From Fontivita pretiosa (GTDB lineage Bacteria > Planctomycetota > Phycisphaerae > Tepidisphaerales > Tepidisphaeraceae): a stretch of DNA of 64,000 nt. Positions 15,605 through 23,609 of the stretch are shown in pieces (the first letter of the stretch is position 1; the number at the start of each line of letters is the position of its first letter). Made by a program: the position numbers and the translations under genes. The DNA lies in assembly GCF_050410795.1 (NCBI RefSeq), contig NZ_CP191258.1:5022001-5086000 (forward strand). Reading direction: 5' to 3'. The notes beneath the pieces are model-generated. The model worked only from the letters and a program-made list of their open reading frames with translations, was not told the DNA's origin and made no database searches.

Positions 15605-16585
15605 TCAATGAATCAGGTACAACAGGGGGAACAGGAAGATCCAGATCAGGTCCACCAGGTGCCAGTAGAGTCCGACCAGATCGACGGGGGTGAAATAGTC
15701 TGGCCCGAACACGCCGCGAGTGGATCGCACCAGTACCCAGGCGATCAGCCCCATGCCAACCAGCACGTGCAGTCCGTGAAGCCCGGTCATCATGAAGTAG
15801 ACGCTGAAGAAGGTGTTGACTCGGGCCTGGTCCAGCGCGCCAAGCTGCGAGCGTGTGACGTGGCGGGAGCGTGCGGCGGCGATCTGCTGCTGTGACAGGC
15901 CGATGGGCGCGATGAATGCTGGCTTGATTTTGGGTTCGTCAGGTGTGCCGGCCAGCGGGTCGTCGTAGCGCCAGACCAGCGCAGGCGCCGTGGTCGGCGA
16001 AGTTGAGTTCGGTTGATGCGACCCTGCCGTCGCGGGCGACGGCGACTCGTGCGGCACGTGTTCCAGGACGGGATGTTCCAGCGCGGCCAGATCTTCAGGC
16101 GGGGGTATCTCGCCGGCGAAGGCGGGGTTGAAGACGTTGTATTTGCCGGGGAACAGATGATGCTGCCATTTGGTGTGGTATTCGACAGCCTTGATCACCA
16201 TGAATGTTGCCCCGCCCAGCAGCGTCAGGGCCAGGCAAATGACCAGGGCCGCGGTCTTGCCGAGCTGGGCATACCGCACGGCCATGGCCATGGTCAGGCT
16301 CGACGTGATCAGCACCATGGTGTTGATCCCGCCCCAGAAGGTGCTCAGCGCCTGATGGGCGAACATGAACACATCAGGATGGCTGTAGCGATACACGCCG
16401 TAGGCGCAGAAAAGCCCGCCGAACATCAGGATTTCCGTGCCCAGAAAGACCCACATGCCGAGCTTGGCCGAGCTGTACTGCTGCTCGGGTGAGTCGAAAT
16501 GATGGGCCAGGTGCGGCGGATGCGCGTGCGGCTGGTCCTGGCTGGGCTGAGGGACGGAAGCTGGGACTGCTGCTGCTTGGCTCAT
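15605..16585 (-). CDS. ctaE: Cytochrome c oxidase subunit III with large hydrophilic insertion
   Basis: The 326-residue protein has the subunit III core: KLGMWVFLGTEILMFGGLF at the start, and GLHGLHVLVGMGLIAWV and GLYWHLVDLIWIFLFPLLY near the end. Between the halves, residues about 155-245 form a long hydrophilic segment rich in Pro, Glu, Ser and Thr. This segment is not part of the usual fold, and the family is otherwise 200-260 residues long. The N-terminus is His/Pro-rich. It sits between ctaD and ctaF in the operon. Confidence 0.9.
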   Translation of the reverse strand: MSQAAAVPASVPQPSQDQPHAHPPHLAHHFDSPEQQYSSAKLGMWVFLGTEILMFGGLFCAYGVYRYSHPDVFMFAHQALSTFWGGINTMVLITSSLTMAMAVRYAQLGKTAALVICLALTLLGGATFMVIKAVEYHTKWQHHLFPGKYNVFNPAFAGEIPPPEDLAALEHPVLEHVPHESPSPATAGSHQPNSTSPTTAPALVWRYDDPLAGTPDEPKIKPAFIAPIGLSQQQIAAARSRHVTRSQLGALDQARVNTFFSVYFMMTGLHGLHVLVGMGLIAWVLVRSTRGVFGPDYFTPVDLVGLYWHLVDLIWIFLFPLLYLIH

Positions 16586-16621
16586 ATCGATGTCGAGGCC
16601 TCAGTCACGGGCTTTGATGGA

Positions 16622-18388
16622 TCAGTGAGCATGAACACGTCTGGGCCGGGGCGACTCCTGAATCACCCACCCCTGGATCGACGCATCGTATTTCCAGTTC
16701 TCAAGCTGATAGGGGTCGGAGACTTCAGGCTGAACCTTGAAATTGTCATGCGGCGGCGGTGAGGGCGCGTGCCATTCGAGCGTGTTGGCGCCCCATGGAT
16801 TGGCCGGCGCGCGCCGTCCGCGGCGCAGCGAATTGATCCAGTTGGCCAGCACCATGAACAGCGAGATCGCCATCAGGTATGCGCCGATCGAGGAGATCAC
16901 GTGATAGGTCTGGTACTCGACAGGGTAGCTGGCGTAGCGACGCGGCATGCCGTGACTTCCGGCGACGAACTGCGGGAAGAACGTGACGTTGAAGCCGATG
17001 AACAGCAGGATCGCGGCGATGCGACCCAGGCGATCGTCGAACATCCGCCCGGTGATTTTCGGCCACCAGTGATACATCCCGCCAAGAAACGCGAACAGGA
17101 CGCTGCCGACCATGACGTAGTGGAAGTGGGCGACGATGAAATACGTGTCGTGAACGTGCACATCGACCGCCAGTGCGCCCAGGAAAAGCCCGGTTAATCC
17201 ACCCAGGGTGAACAGCATGATGAACCCCAGGGCGTAAATCATGGGAGTGTTGAGGCGAATGGAACCCTTGTAGAGGGTGGAGCACCAGTTGAAGACCTTG
17301 ATCGCCGAGGGAATCGCCACGCTGAACGTCAGCAGGCTGAAGATGGCATTGCCGAGTCCCGATTGGCCGCTGGTGAACATGTGATGTCCCCAGACCAGAA
17401 ACGAGAGCAGTGCGATGGCGATCGAGGACAGGGCGATGAAGTTGTAGCCGAAGATGTGCTTTCGGCTGTGGGTGCTGACCAGCTCGCTGATTACGCCCAT
17501 GGCCGGCAGGATCATGATGTAGACCGCCGGGTGGGAATAGAACCAGAAGAAGTGCTGCATGAGGATCGGATCGCCGCCGTAGTTGGGGTCGAAGATGCCG
17601 ACCTGAAGCACGCGTTCGACGGCGATCAGGAGCAGGGTGATGGCCAGCACCGGGGTAGCCAGGATCTGAATGATGCTGGTAGCGTAAAGCGCCCAGAGGA
17701 ACAGGGGCATGCGGAACCAGTACATGCCCTTTGGGCGCAACGTGTGCATGGAGGCGATGAAGTTGACGCCGGTCAGGATCGAGGAAAAACCGAGTGTGAA
17801 GGCGCCGAGCACGGCGGGCACGACGCCGGTCATGGTCTTGGTGGTGGAGTAGGGCGTGTAGAAGGTCCAGCCGGTATCCAGCCCAAATCCACCGGGTAAT
17901 CGCACGCCCGTGGCGGCATAGACCACGCCGCTGAACAGCACATACAGGAAGAAGATCGTTCCGAGCAGGAAGATGTGGTAGCTGAGCAGGTTGAGCCGGG
18001 GGAAGGCCACGTCCTTTGCGCCCAGCATCATCGGCAGGACAAAGTTGCCCAGGATGGCCGGGATACCCGGGATGACAAACAGAAAGACCATCACCGCTCC
18101 GTGGAGCGTGAACATGTTGTTGTACAGGTTCCACGCTTCCTCTGGCTTGGAGCGAAGGGTCGGCCCGGGGGTGAACAGCTCGGTGCGGACCGCCATCGCG
18201 AACACGCCGCCGAGGAAAAATGCGAACAGGATCGTCACCATGTAGAGGATGGCGATCCGCTTGTGATCCAGAGTGAACAGCCAGGACATGATTCCCTGGC
18301 CGTGGGTGAGGTAGTTGTCGCCCGAAGCGGACGGCTGGCCGTGCTGCAACGGCATGCCGGTCGAGATGGGCGGATTGATTGCCGACAT
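16622..18388 (-). CDS. ctaD: Cytochrome c oxidase subunit I, A2-type
   Basis: This is the catalytic subunit of a heme-copper oxygen reductase, which reduces O2 to water and pumps protons. The 588-residue protein has about 12 helices. The low-spin heme ligand region (MFTLHGAVMVF), the CuB histidine and cross-link region (YSHPAVYIMILPAMG with H286), the CuB pair (WGHHMF) and the heme a/a3 ligands (HDTYFIVAHFHYV) are all present. The YSHP motif in place of GHPE marks the A2 subfamily, known from Rhodothermus and Thermus caa3 oxidases. The K-channel region is intact by eye. It lies 3 bp after the ctaC stop. Confidence 0.96.
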   Translation of the reverse strand: MSAINPPISTGMPLQHGQPSASGDNYLTHGQGIMSWLFTLDHKRIAILYMVTILFAFFLGGVFAMAVRTELFTPGPTLRSKPEEAWNLYNNMFTLHGAVMVFLFVIPGIPAILGNFVLPMMLGAKDVAFPRLNLLSYHIFLLGTIFFLYVLFSGVVYAATGVRLPGGFGLDTGWTFYTPYSTTKTMTGVVPAVLGAFTLGFSSILTGVNFIASMHTLRPKGMYWFRMPLFLWALYATSIIQILATPVLAITLLLIAVERVLQVGIFDPNYGGDPILMQHFFWFYSHPAVYIMILPAMGVISELVSTHSRKHIFGYNFIALSSIAIALLSFLVWGHHMFTSGQSGLGNAIFSLLTFSVAIPSAIKVFNWCSTLYKGSIRLNTPMIYALGFIMLFTLGGLTGLFLGALAVDVHVHDTYFIVAHFHYVMVGSVLFAFLGGMYHWWPKITGRMFDDRLGRIAAILLFIGFNVTFFPQFVAGSHGMPRRYASYPVEYQTYHVISSIGAYLMAISLFMVLANWINSLRRGRRAPANPWGANTLEWHAPSPPPHDNFKVQPEVSDPYQLENWKYDASIQGWVIQESPRPRRVHAH

Positions 18389-18391
18389 TCG

Positions 18392-19474
18392 CTACTGCTC
18401 CTGCGGTTTGGTACTGCTCGGATTCGCCATGTTGCCTGAGCCGCTGTGGTGTACGCTGATCGTTTTCAGGTAGGCGATGATCGCGCTGACATCGCGATCC
18501 TTCAGCGTTGCCTTATACGAGGGCATCACCGCGGCAAAACCCTGGACGATCCTGGCGTTGGGTTCGTACAGCGACTCGCGAATGTAGTTCTCATCCACCT
18601 GCACGGTGGAACCGTCGGCGAGCTTCTCCTGCCGGCCGAACAGATCCTTGAGCGTCGGTCCCGTGCGGGCCGTGCCATCGACGGAGTGACACTGCGTGCA
18701 GCCGCGGGTTTCATACAGCATTCTTCCGCCTTCGGCGGGGGTCATTCGGCGTTCCCAGTTGGCGGCGTCTTCCAGCCACCGCTCGAAATCCTGCGCGTCG
18801 TGGACGATGACTTTCGTGAGCATCTGTGAGTGCCCCTGCCCACAGTACTCAGCGCAGTACAGGTCGAACACTCCCTGCTGTGTGGCCTGGAACCAGGCGC
18901 GGTTGTACCGCCCGGGCACCGCATCGCGCTTGAGGCGGAACTGGGGGATGTACAGGCTGTGAATCACGTCCTGCGACTGAAGCACGAGTCGCACGGGCCG
19001 ATTCACCGGCACGTGAAGCTCGGTATCGACGTGCCCGTTGGGATAGATGAAAGACCAGGCCCACATCTTGGCATCGACGTTGATCTCATAAGCATCGGGC
19101 GGGGCGACGGACATGTGCAAATACCCGCGGAATCCGAAATAGAAGATCATCAGGACCAGCACCGTGGGGATGATGGTCCAGGTCAGCTCCAGCGCGGTGT
19201 TGTGGGCCGGGGCATCTTCGGCATCCGGGCGCTGGGGACGGTAGCGGTATTTGATCACAAACGCGACCACCAGAGCCGAGACCAGCGCCAGGAAGATCAC
19301 GGTGATCCAGAAGACGAAATAGAACAGCCCGTCGACGCTGCCTGCGACGGTGGAGGCAGCGGGGGGCATCCAGAAGCTGCCGCCGGTCGCGGGCATCGAC
19401 GCGGGCGCGGCAGCCGTCGTCGCGACAGTTGTCGGCGCGGTCGTGGGGGAAGTTTGAGCGAGGAACCAGATCAT
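18392..19474 (-). CDS. ctaC: Cytochrome c oxidase subunit II with fused cytochrome c (caa3)
   Basis: The 360-residue protein has two membrane segments (about 48-76 and 99-117). The CuA cupredoxin domain has ligands H172, C207, E209, C211, H215 and M218 in the YCAEYCGQGHSQM block. A C-terminal cytochrome c domain binds heme at CTQCH (259-263) and has a probable axial Met at 317 in AAVMPSYK. Electrons pass from heme c to CuA to subunit I. The fusion defines a caa3-type oxidase that needs no separate soluble cytochrome c. The start overlaps the stop of the SCO gene by four bases (19471-19474). Confidence 0.96.
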   Translation of the reverse strand: MIWFLAQTSPTTAPTTVATTAAAPASMPATGGSFWMPPAASTVAGSVDGLFYFVFWITVIFLALVSALVVAFVIKYRYRPQRPDAEDAPAHNTALELTWTIIPTVLVLMIFYFGFRGYLHMSVAPPDAYEINVDAKMWAWSFIYPNGHVDTELHVPVNRPVRLVLQSQDVIHSLYIPQFRLKRDAVPGRYNRAWFQATQQGVFDLYCAEYCGQGHSQMLTKVIVHDAQDFERWLEDAANWERRMTPAEGGRMLYETRGCTQCHSVDGTARTGPTLKDLFGRQEKLADGSTVQVDENYIRESLYEPNARIVQGFAAVMPSYKATLKDRDVSAIIAYLKTISVHHSGSGNMANPSSTKPQEQ

Positions 19475-20406
19475 GTGTTTTCGCTTCGGGCGCCCGCTGA
19501 AGCGGGCAAGCCGTCATGGTGCGCTTGCAAATCGCGGCGGGCGCGATGCTCCTTTACGAACAGACGGATCAGCACGGTTGCCAGAATGATCACTGTCAGC
19601 GCGCCGCCCAGACGCATCAATCCGACCGCGGCGAGCGTGTACTTGCCGGCCGTGGCGTCATACTGGAAGCAGAGCATCAGCACCTGATCCATTGCAGTGC
19701 CGATCCTGCCCTGCGAGGCTTCGACCAGCGACAGCCGCAGCGTCTGCTCGGGGAACTTCACGCCGTACAGGTAACGCGAAACGCGTCCCTCGGGCGTGAG
19801 GATGATGATCGCCGCCGGATGGGAAAACTGCTGGCTGTCTTCAAGCCACTTGTACTTGAATCCGACGGCGGCGGTGACGGCGCTGATCGCCGAGCGGGCG
19901 CCCGTGAGGAAATGCCATCCATCCCCGGCCCCCGGACGGTCGTATTGGCGGGCAAAGGCCTGCTTTTTCCTGTAGGCGTCGGTGGTGGTTTCGCGCTGGT
20001 CGAAACTGATGTTGATGACGGTGAAGTCCGAGCCGATTGACAGATCCAGCTCGCGCATCGACTCGAGCATCCCCTGCGAGACCAGATCACACAGCATCGG
20101 GCAGCCGAAGTATCCGAGCTGGAGCACCGCCGGCTTGCCAGGCTTAAGGCAGTCGCGCAGCGTCACGCGCTTGCCCATCTCGTTGGTGAAGTACACATCC
20201 ATGGGGAGCTGGGCGTCGAGTCGCTCTTCGATGCCGACGTCCTTCATTCCTTCAGGCAGCGGCTGCCGCGGAACCTCGACCCGAGGCGCGTTTCCGGAGA
20301 AGCCGCCCAGCGGGGGCGACTGGGCGAGCGCACCGGAACCGGCCAGCGACGCCAGCAGCACGCCGACCAACAGCACGCCGAAGATGTATGCTTTGGGCGA
20401 TTGCAT
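19471..20406 (-). CDS. SCO1/SenC-type copper chaperone with C-terminal membrane anchor
   Basis: The 311-residue protein begins with a signal-like segment (about 7-29). A thioredoxin-fold SCO domain carries copper ligands C102 and C106 in the CPMLC motif and the conserved histidine in QQFSHPAAIII. SCO proteins deliver or reduce copper for the CuA site of subunit II, which is encoded directly downstream. A second hydrophobic segment near residues 268-287 anchors the C-terminus, so the domain faces the periplasm. It overlaps ctaC by four bases. Confidence 0.93.
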   Translation of the reverse strand: MQSPKAYIFGVLLVGVLLASLAGSGALAQSPPLGGFSGNAPRVEVPRQPLPEGMKDVGIEERLDAQLPMDVYFTNEMGKRVTLRDCLKPGKPAVLQLGYFGCPMLCDLVSQGMLESMRELDLSIGSDFTVINISFDQRETTTDAYRKKQAFARQYDRPGAGDGWHFLTGARSAISAVTAAVGFKYKWLEDSQQFSHPAAIIILTPEGRVSRYLYGVKFPEQTLRLSLVEASQGRIGTAMDQVLMLCFQYDATAGKYTLAAVGLMRLGGALTVIILATVLIRLFVKEHRARRDLQAHHDGLPASAGARSENT

Positions 20407-20412
20407 GGGATT

Positions 20413-20748
20413 TCATCCCGCGGGCTGTGTTGCCGGCCGCTCCTGCGGTTTGGTTGCCGGCAGCTTGCCCTGGTTGCGGATCAGCAGCTTCATGGCATCG
20501 TCAATGGGGATCGCAACAACCTGCTTGTCGCGATCGACCCAGCGATAGCTGCTGATCTTAGCCCGCTGATCGGCCTGAAGGTCAACCAGTTCCCGGTAGA
20601 CCGCGCCGGCGCTTTTGCGTTCCAGCTCGTCGCGTTCCTCGCTCATGTACCACGCCTGGAGTCCGATCGTCGCCACGATCACCATCAGCCCGGAGATCGC
20701 TCCGATCGTGATGATCAGTTGTGAATCGACGTCTTCGCGAAATGCCAT
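20413..20748 (-). CDS. Small single-pass membrane protein of the respiratory operon
   Basis: The 111-residue protein (MAFREDVDSQLIITIGAISG) has one membrane helix near residues 10-32, then a charged helical region and a Pro/Thr-rich tail. It lies between actF and the SCO gene, with 19 bp and 6 bp gaps, where some ACIII operons carry a small extra subunit gene (ActG). I cannot confirm homology by eye. The frame is open further upstream over the actF 3' end, but the composition of that part is not protein-like, so the ATG at 20748 is preferred. Confidence 0.72.
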   Translation of the reverse strand: MAFREDVDSQLIITIGAISGLMVIVATIGLQAWYMSEERDELERKSAGAVYRELVDLQADQRAKISSYRWVDRDKQVVAIPIDDAMKLLIRNQGKLPATKPQERPATQPAG

Positions 20749-20767
20749 CGTTTCTAGCTCCAACAGC

Positions 20768-22150
20768 TCAGATGTTCTGGAACACCAGCGCCTCGTGCAG
20801 GCGTGGGTCGGCCACGGGCCGCACGGCATGCCGCATCGCAAGTCGCAGCGTGCTGGCGGCAAAAATCCCGCCGATGCCCAGGAAACAGGCGATTTCCATG
20901 ACTCCAAAATAGACCCGGGGGTGCTGCGGGCTGATCTCCGGCATGACGATCCAGAACAGGTCGATCCAGTGGAACACCAGCAGCCACACCGCCCAGAACG
21001 CCAGCGCCTTCTTGTTACGCTTCACATGCCGCGAGAGCAGTGCGGCAAAGGGGATCAGCAGATGTCCCGCCAGCAGCAGCAGGGAGACGATCCTCCAGTC
21101 GGCCGGGTCGGTGGGCACGCTCGACGCTCCGCGGCGGGCGAACCACCCGGTCGTCTCGGGGATGTTCGCGTACCACAGCAACATGTACTGGCTGAAGGCG
21201 ATGTAGCCCCAGAAGAACGTGAAGGCGAACAGGAACTTGCCCAGGTCGTGGAAGTGTTCAACCGTGACGCTGTTGGCCAGGTAGCCGAACCGCTGGAGCA
21301 GGACCACCAGCAGAATCAGGCTGGCGAAGATGCCCACCGCGCAGCCTGCGAAAAAGTAGACGCCGAAGATCGTGCTGAACCAGCTCGGGTCCAGCGACAT
21401 CAGCAGATCGAACGACGCGAAGGTGAGCGTGAGGATGCTGATCAGGATCGCCGGCGCGGAGTATCGCTCCATCCGTATGGTCAGCTCGACGTCGCCACTG
21501 CGGTCCTGCTCAACCGACGTTCGCCAATACCACCAGCCGATCCAGGACCAGATCGCAAAGTAAACCAGCAATCGCAGCAGGAAGAAGGCCGGATTAAGAT
21601 AGGGACGTTTTTCCAGGGTTAAGGCATCGAGCCCCGCCGTCGCGGACGGCGCAGTTGAGTGCGATTCGGACTGGTGCGATGCTTCGCCGTGCGCCGGCTG
21701 GGCCGGCAAGGGCGGCAAGGAAGGCTCACTGGCCGCAGGGTTTTGATGTGCGGCATGCGACACCGGCTGCGCCCAGCGATAGAGGCTGCCGTCCATCAGG
21801 ATCACCGACACCACGATCGGCGCCGACAGCGCCGCCAGAATCGGGAACGTGGCGGCGAGGGTCTCGGCCAGGCGCCGCACGCTCACGCTCCAGCCTGCCC
21901 GGCTCACGTGCTGAACCAGCACGAACAGCAGCGCCCCCAGGGCGATGCTGAGGAAAAACGCATAGCTGATCAGGTAGGCGAAGAAGAATCGCCGGTATCC
22001 CTGCTCGGCGAACGCGCCCAGGACGATCGCCAGCGCCATCGCGATCCCGCCAATGAAAAGGGCGGCGGAATAGGCGCGGCGGAAGCCGGGCCCCAGGTCC
22101 AGCGGTTCGGAAGTTGTCGGCGTGTGATGCGTTGCCATGTCTCGCTTCAT
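20768..22150 (-). CDS. actF: Alternative complex III subunit ActF, NrfD-like quinol subunit
   Basis: The 460-residue integral membrane protein has about ten helices and belongs with the NrfD/PsrC-like membrane subunits. In alternative complex III, ActC and ActF form the membrane domain, and quinol oxidation is assigned to the ActC side. Characteristic segments include FFFAYLISYAFFLSIALGALLFVLVQHV and the DLGKFLFAFTFFWGYIAFSQYMLLWYANIPEET-like block near the middle. There is a His/Ser-rich loop around residues 140-175. The ATG at 22150 overlaps the actE stop (22147) in an ATGA arrangement, so the MKRD start is supported by coupling. Confidence 0.93.
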   Translation of the reverse strand: MKRDMATHHTPTTSEPLDLGPGFRRAYSAALFIGGIAMALAIVLGAFAEQGYRRFFFAYLISYAFFLSIALGALLFVLVQHVSRAGWSVSVRRLAETLAATFPILAALSAPIVVSVILMDGSLYRWAQPVSHAAHQNPAASEPSLPPLPAQPAHGEASHQSESHSTAPSATAGLDALTLEKRPYLNPAFFLLRLLVYFAIWSWIGWWYWRTSVEQDRSGDVELTIRMERYSAPAILISILTLTFASFDLLMSLDPSWFSTIFGVYFFAGCAVGIFASLILLVVLLQRFGYLANSVTVEHFHDLGKFLFAFTFFWGYIAFSQYMLLWYANIPETTGWFARRGASSVPTDPADWRIVSLLLLAGHLLIPFAALLSRHVKRNKKALAFWAVWLLVFHWIDLFWIVMPEISPQHPRVYFGVMEIACFLGIGGIFAASTLRLAMRHAVRPVADPRLHEALVFQNI

Positions 22151-22968
22151 CGACCTTCTGCCGGTCCGCTTTGCGCGGGTTGCGCCGATTGGAGCCGATC
22201 AGCCGCCACCCACGCCGGCGCGTTCTGGCTCAACTGAAGCGCCCGCAGATACGCCACAATCGCCCATCGATCCGCCGGATCCTGGATCTGGGCGCCGTAC
22301 CCGGCCATGTTGCGGATTCCGTTCGTGATGGTGTTGTACAGATGTCCGTCCGGTCGGGCGCGGACGCTGTCAGCATGGAGGCTGGCGGCGGGAACCCACT
22401 TGGGCTCCTGCCGCGCCACGGCGCGATTGTTGATCGGGCCATTTCCATAGCCGTCCAGTCCGTGGCACGTGGCGCAATAGATGTTGTAACGCTGCTGACC
22501 TCGCATCAGCAGTTGCTCGTCGAGCTTGATCTGCGGCGGCAGCGAGTCGAAGAAGACCACGTTGTAACGCCCGGTTGCAGGATCCAGCACCCGCTTGTAG
22601 CCGCGGTAGAAGTGATCGTCCTCCTGAAGTTTGCCGCGGGCGACGGTGCCTGGGATTGGCAGACGCATGGCTCGACCGTCGGCAAACACCGGGCTGTCGT
22701 CCTGGGGCCGGAATTTCGGCTGTATATCCATGTCCTGAACCAGGTGAACGCGCGGCTGATCGGTACGGTCTACCCTGGCGCGTGCGAACACCACCAGCGG
22801 AATCCAGGTCGCTACGACCAGAATCAGAAACCCCGCCACCATCCAGAAGGGCGGACGAGGCAACTCGCCGCTGCGCCGCATCGAGCCGAGCCGTACGCGG
22901 CGGTCTTGCGGGCCGCGTTGCGGTGTCGGCGGCGAGGGCGGCGTTCCTGCGGGCGTCTGCTCGGACAT
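22147..22968 (-). CDS. actE: Alternative complex III subunit ActE, monoheme cytochrome c
   Basis: The 273-residue protein has a Pro-rich cytoplasmic N-terminus and one membrane helix (WMVAGFLILVVATWIPLVVF). The periplasmic cytochrome c domain has CATCH for heme attachment and a likely axial Met in NGIRNMAGYG. It should carry electrons from the ActA/ActB core toward the oxidase. The ATG at 22968 (MSEQTPAG) lies 8 bp after the actD stop. A frame extension to 22992 would overlap actD and is less likely. Confidence 0.93.
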   Translation of the reverse strand: MSEQTPAGTPPSPPTPQRGPQDRRVRLGSMRRSGELPRPPFWMVAGFLILVVATWIPLVVFARARVDRTDQPRVHLVQDMDIQPKFRPQDDSPVFADGRAMRLPIPGTVARGKLQEDDHFYRGYKRVLDPATGRYNVVFFDSLPPQIKLDEQLLMRGQQRYNIYCATCHGLDGYGNGPINNRAVARQEPKWVPAASLHADSVRARPDGHLYNTITNGIRNMAGYGAQIQDPADRWAIVAYLRALQLSQNAPAWVAADRLQSAQPAQSGPAEGR

Positions 22969-22976
22969 GGCGATGC

Positions 22977-23564
22977 TTACTCCTCGATCCACTCCACGGC
23001 GGTAGCCCCGAGATTCAGCAGCATTTGCTCGGTCTGATCCCGGTCGAAATTCGGATCCGATGCATCGATCACCACAAAAAAGCGGTCATTGGTCACGCGG
23101 CGGAACCGCCGGCTGCGGAACAGCGGGTTGTACAGGTGCGGCAGACGGTTCAACCCCAGCATGCCGAACACCGCCGTCAGCGCCGCCAGCAGCACCCCCA
23201 GCTCGAACGTCACCGGCACCCACGCCGGCACGCTCAGCAGCGGTTTGCCGCTGATGAAGAACGGGTAATCGAAGGCGTTGGTGAACCACTGAAGCGCCAG
23301 CCCGCCAACCACACCTGTCAGACCTCCGCCCAGCACCAGCCAGGGCAGGATGGTCGGGCGGATGCCCATCGCCTCGTCCATGCCGTGAACCGGGAAGGGG
23401 GTGTGGACATCCCAGCGGTCGAAGCCCGCGTCGCGGAGGTACCGGGCGGCCTGCATGACCGAGTCCACGTCCGCGAACTCCGCCAGCATGCCGGCCAGTA
23501 CAAAATCGCGTGGCGGCTGCGCCGGTTGCTCCCGCACGACCTGTTCTTGGGTTTCCACGGACAT
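22977..23564 (-). CDS. actD: Alternative complex III subunit ActD (DUF3341)
   Basis: The 195-residue protein carries the DUF3341 pattern: an N-terminal region with the segment YLRDAGFDRWDVHTPFPVHGMDEAMG, two membrane helices (near 80-100 and 125-148), and a C-terminal domain that starts PHLYNPLFRSRRF and includes FFVVIDASDPNFD. In known complexes ActD is a membrane subunit packed against ActC. The ATG at 23564 (MSVETQEQ) is chosen over an upstream extension to 23606 that crosses most of the gap to actC. Confidence 0.92.
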   Translation of the reverse strand: MSVETQEQVVREQPAQPPRDFVLAGMLAEFADVDSVMQAARYLRDAGFDRWDVHTPFPVHGMDEAMGIRPTILPWLVLGGGLTGVVGGLALQWFTNAFDYPFFISGKPLLSVPAWVPVTFELGVLLAALTAVFGMLGLNRLPHLYNPLFRSRRFRRVTNDRFFVVIDASDPNFDRDQTEQMLLNLGATAVEWIEE

Positions 23565-23609
23565 CGTCTCACTCACGCCAATCTGCGGCCAAAAGCAAAT
23601 CCGCAATCC

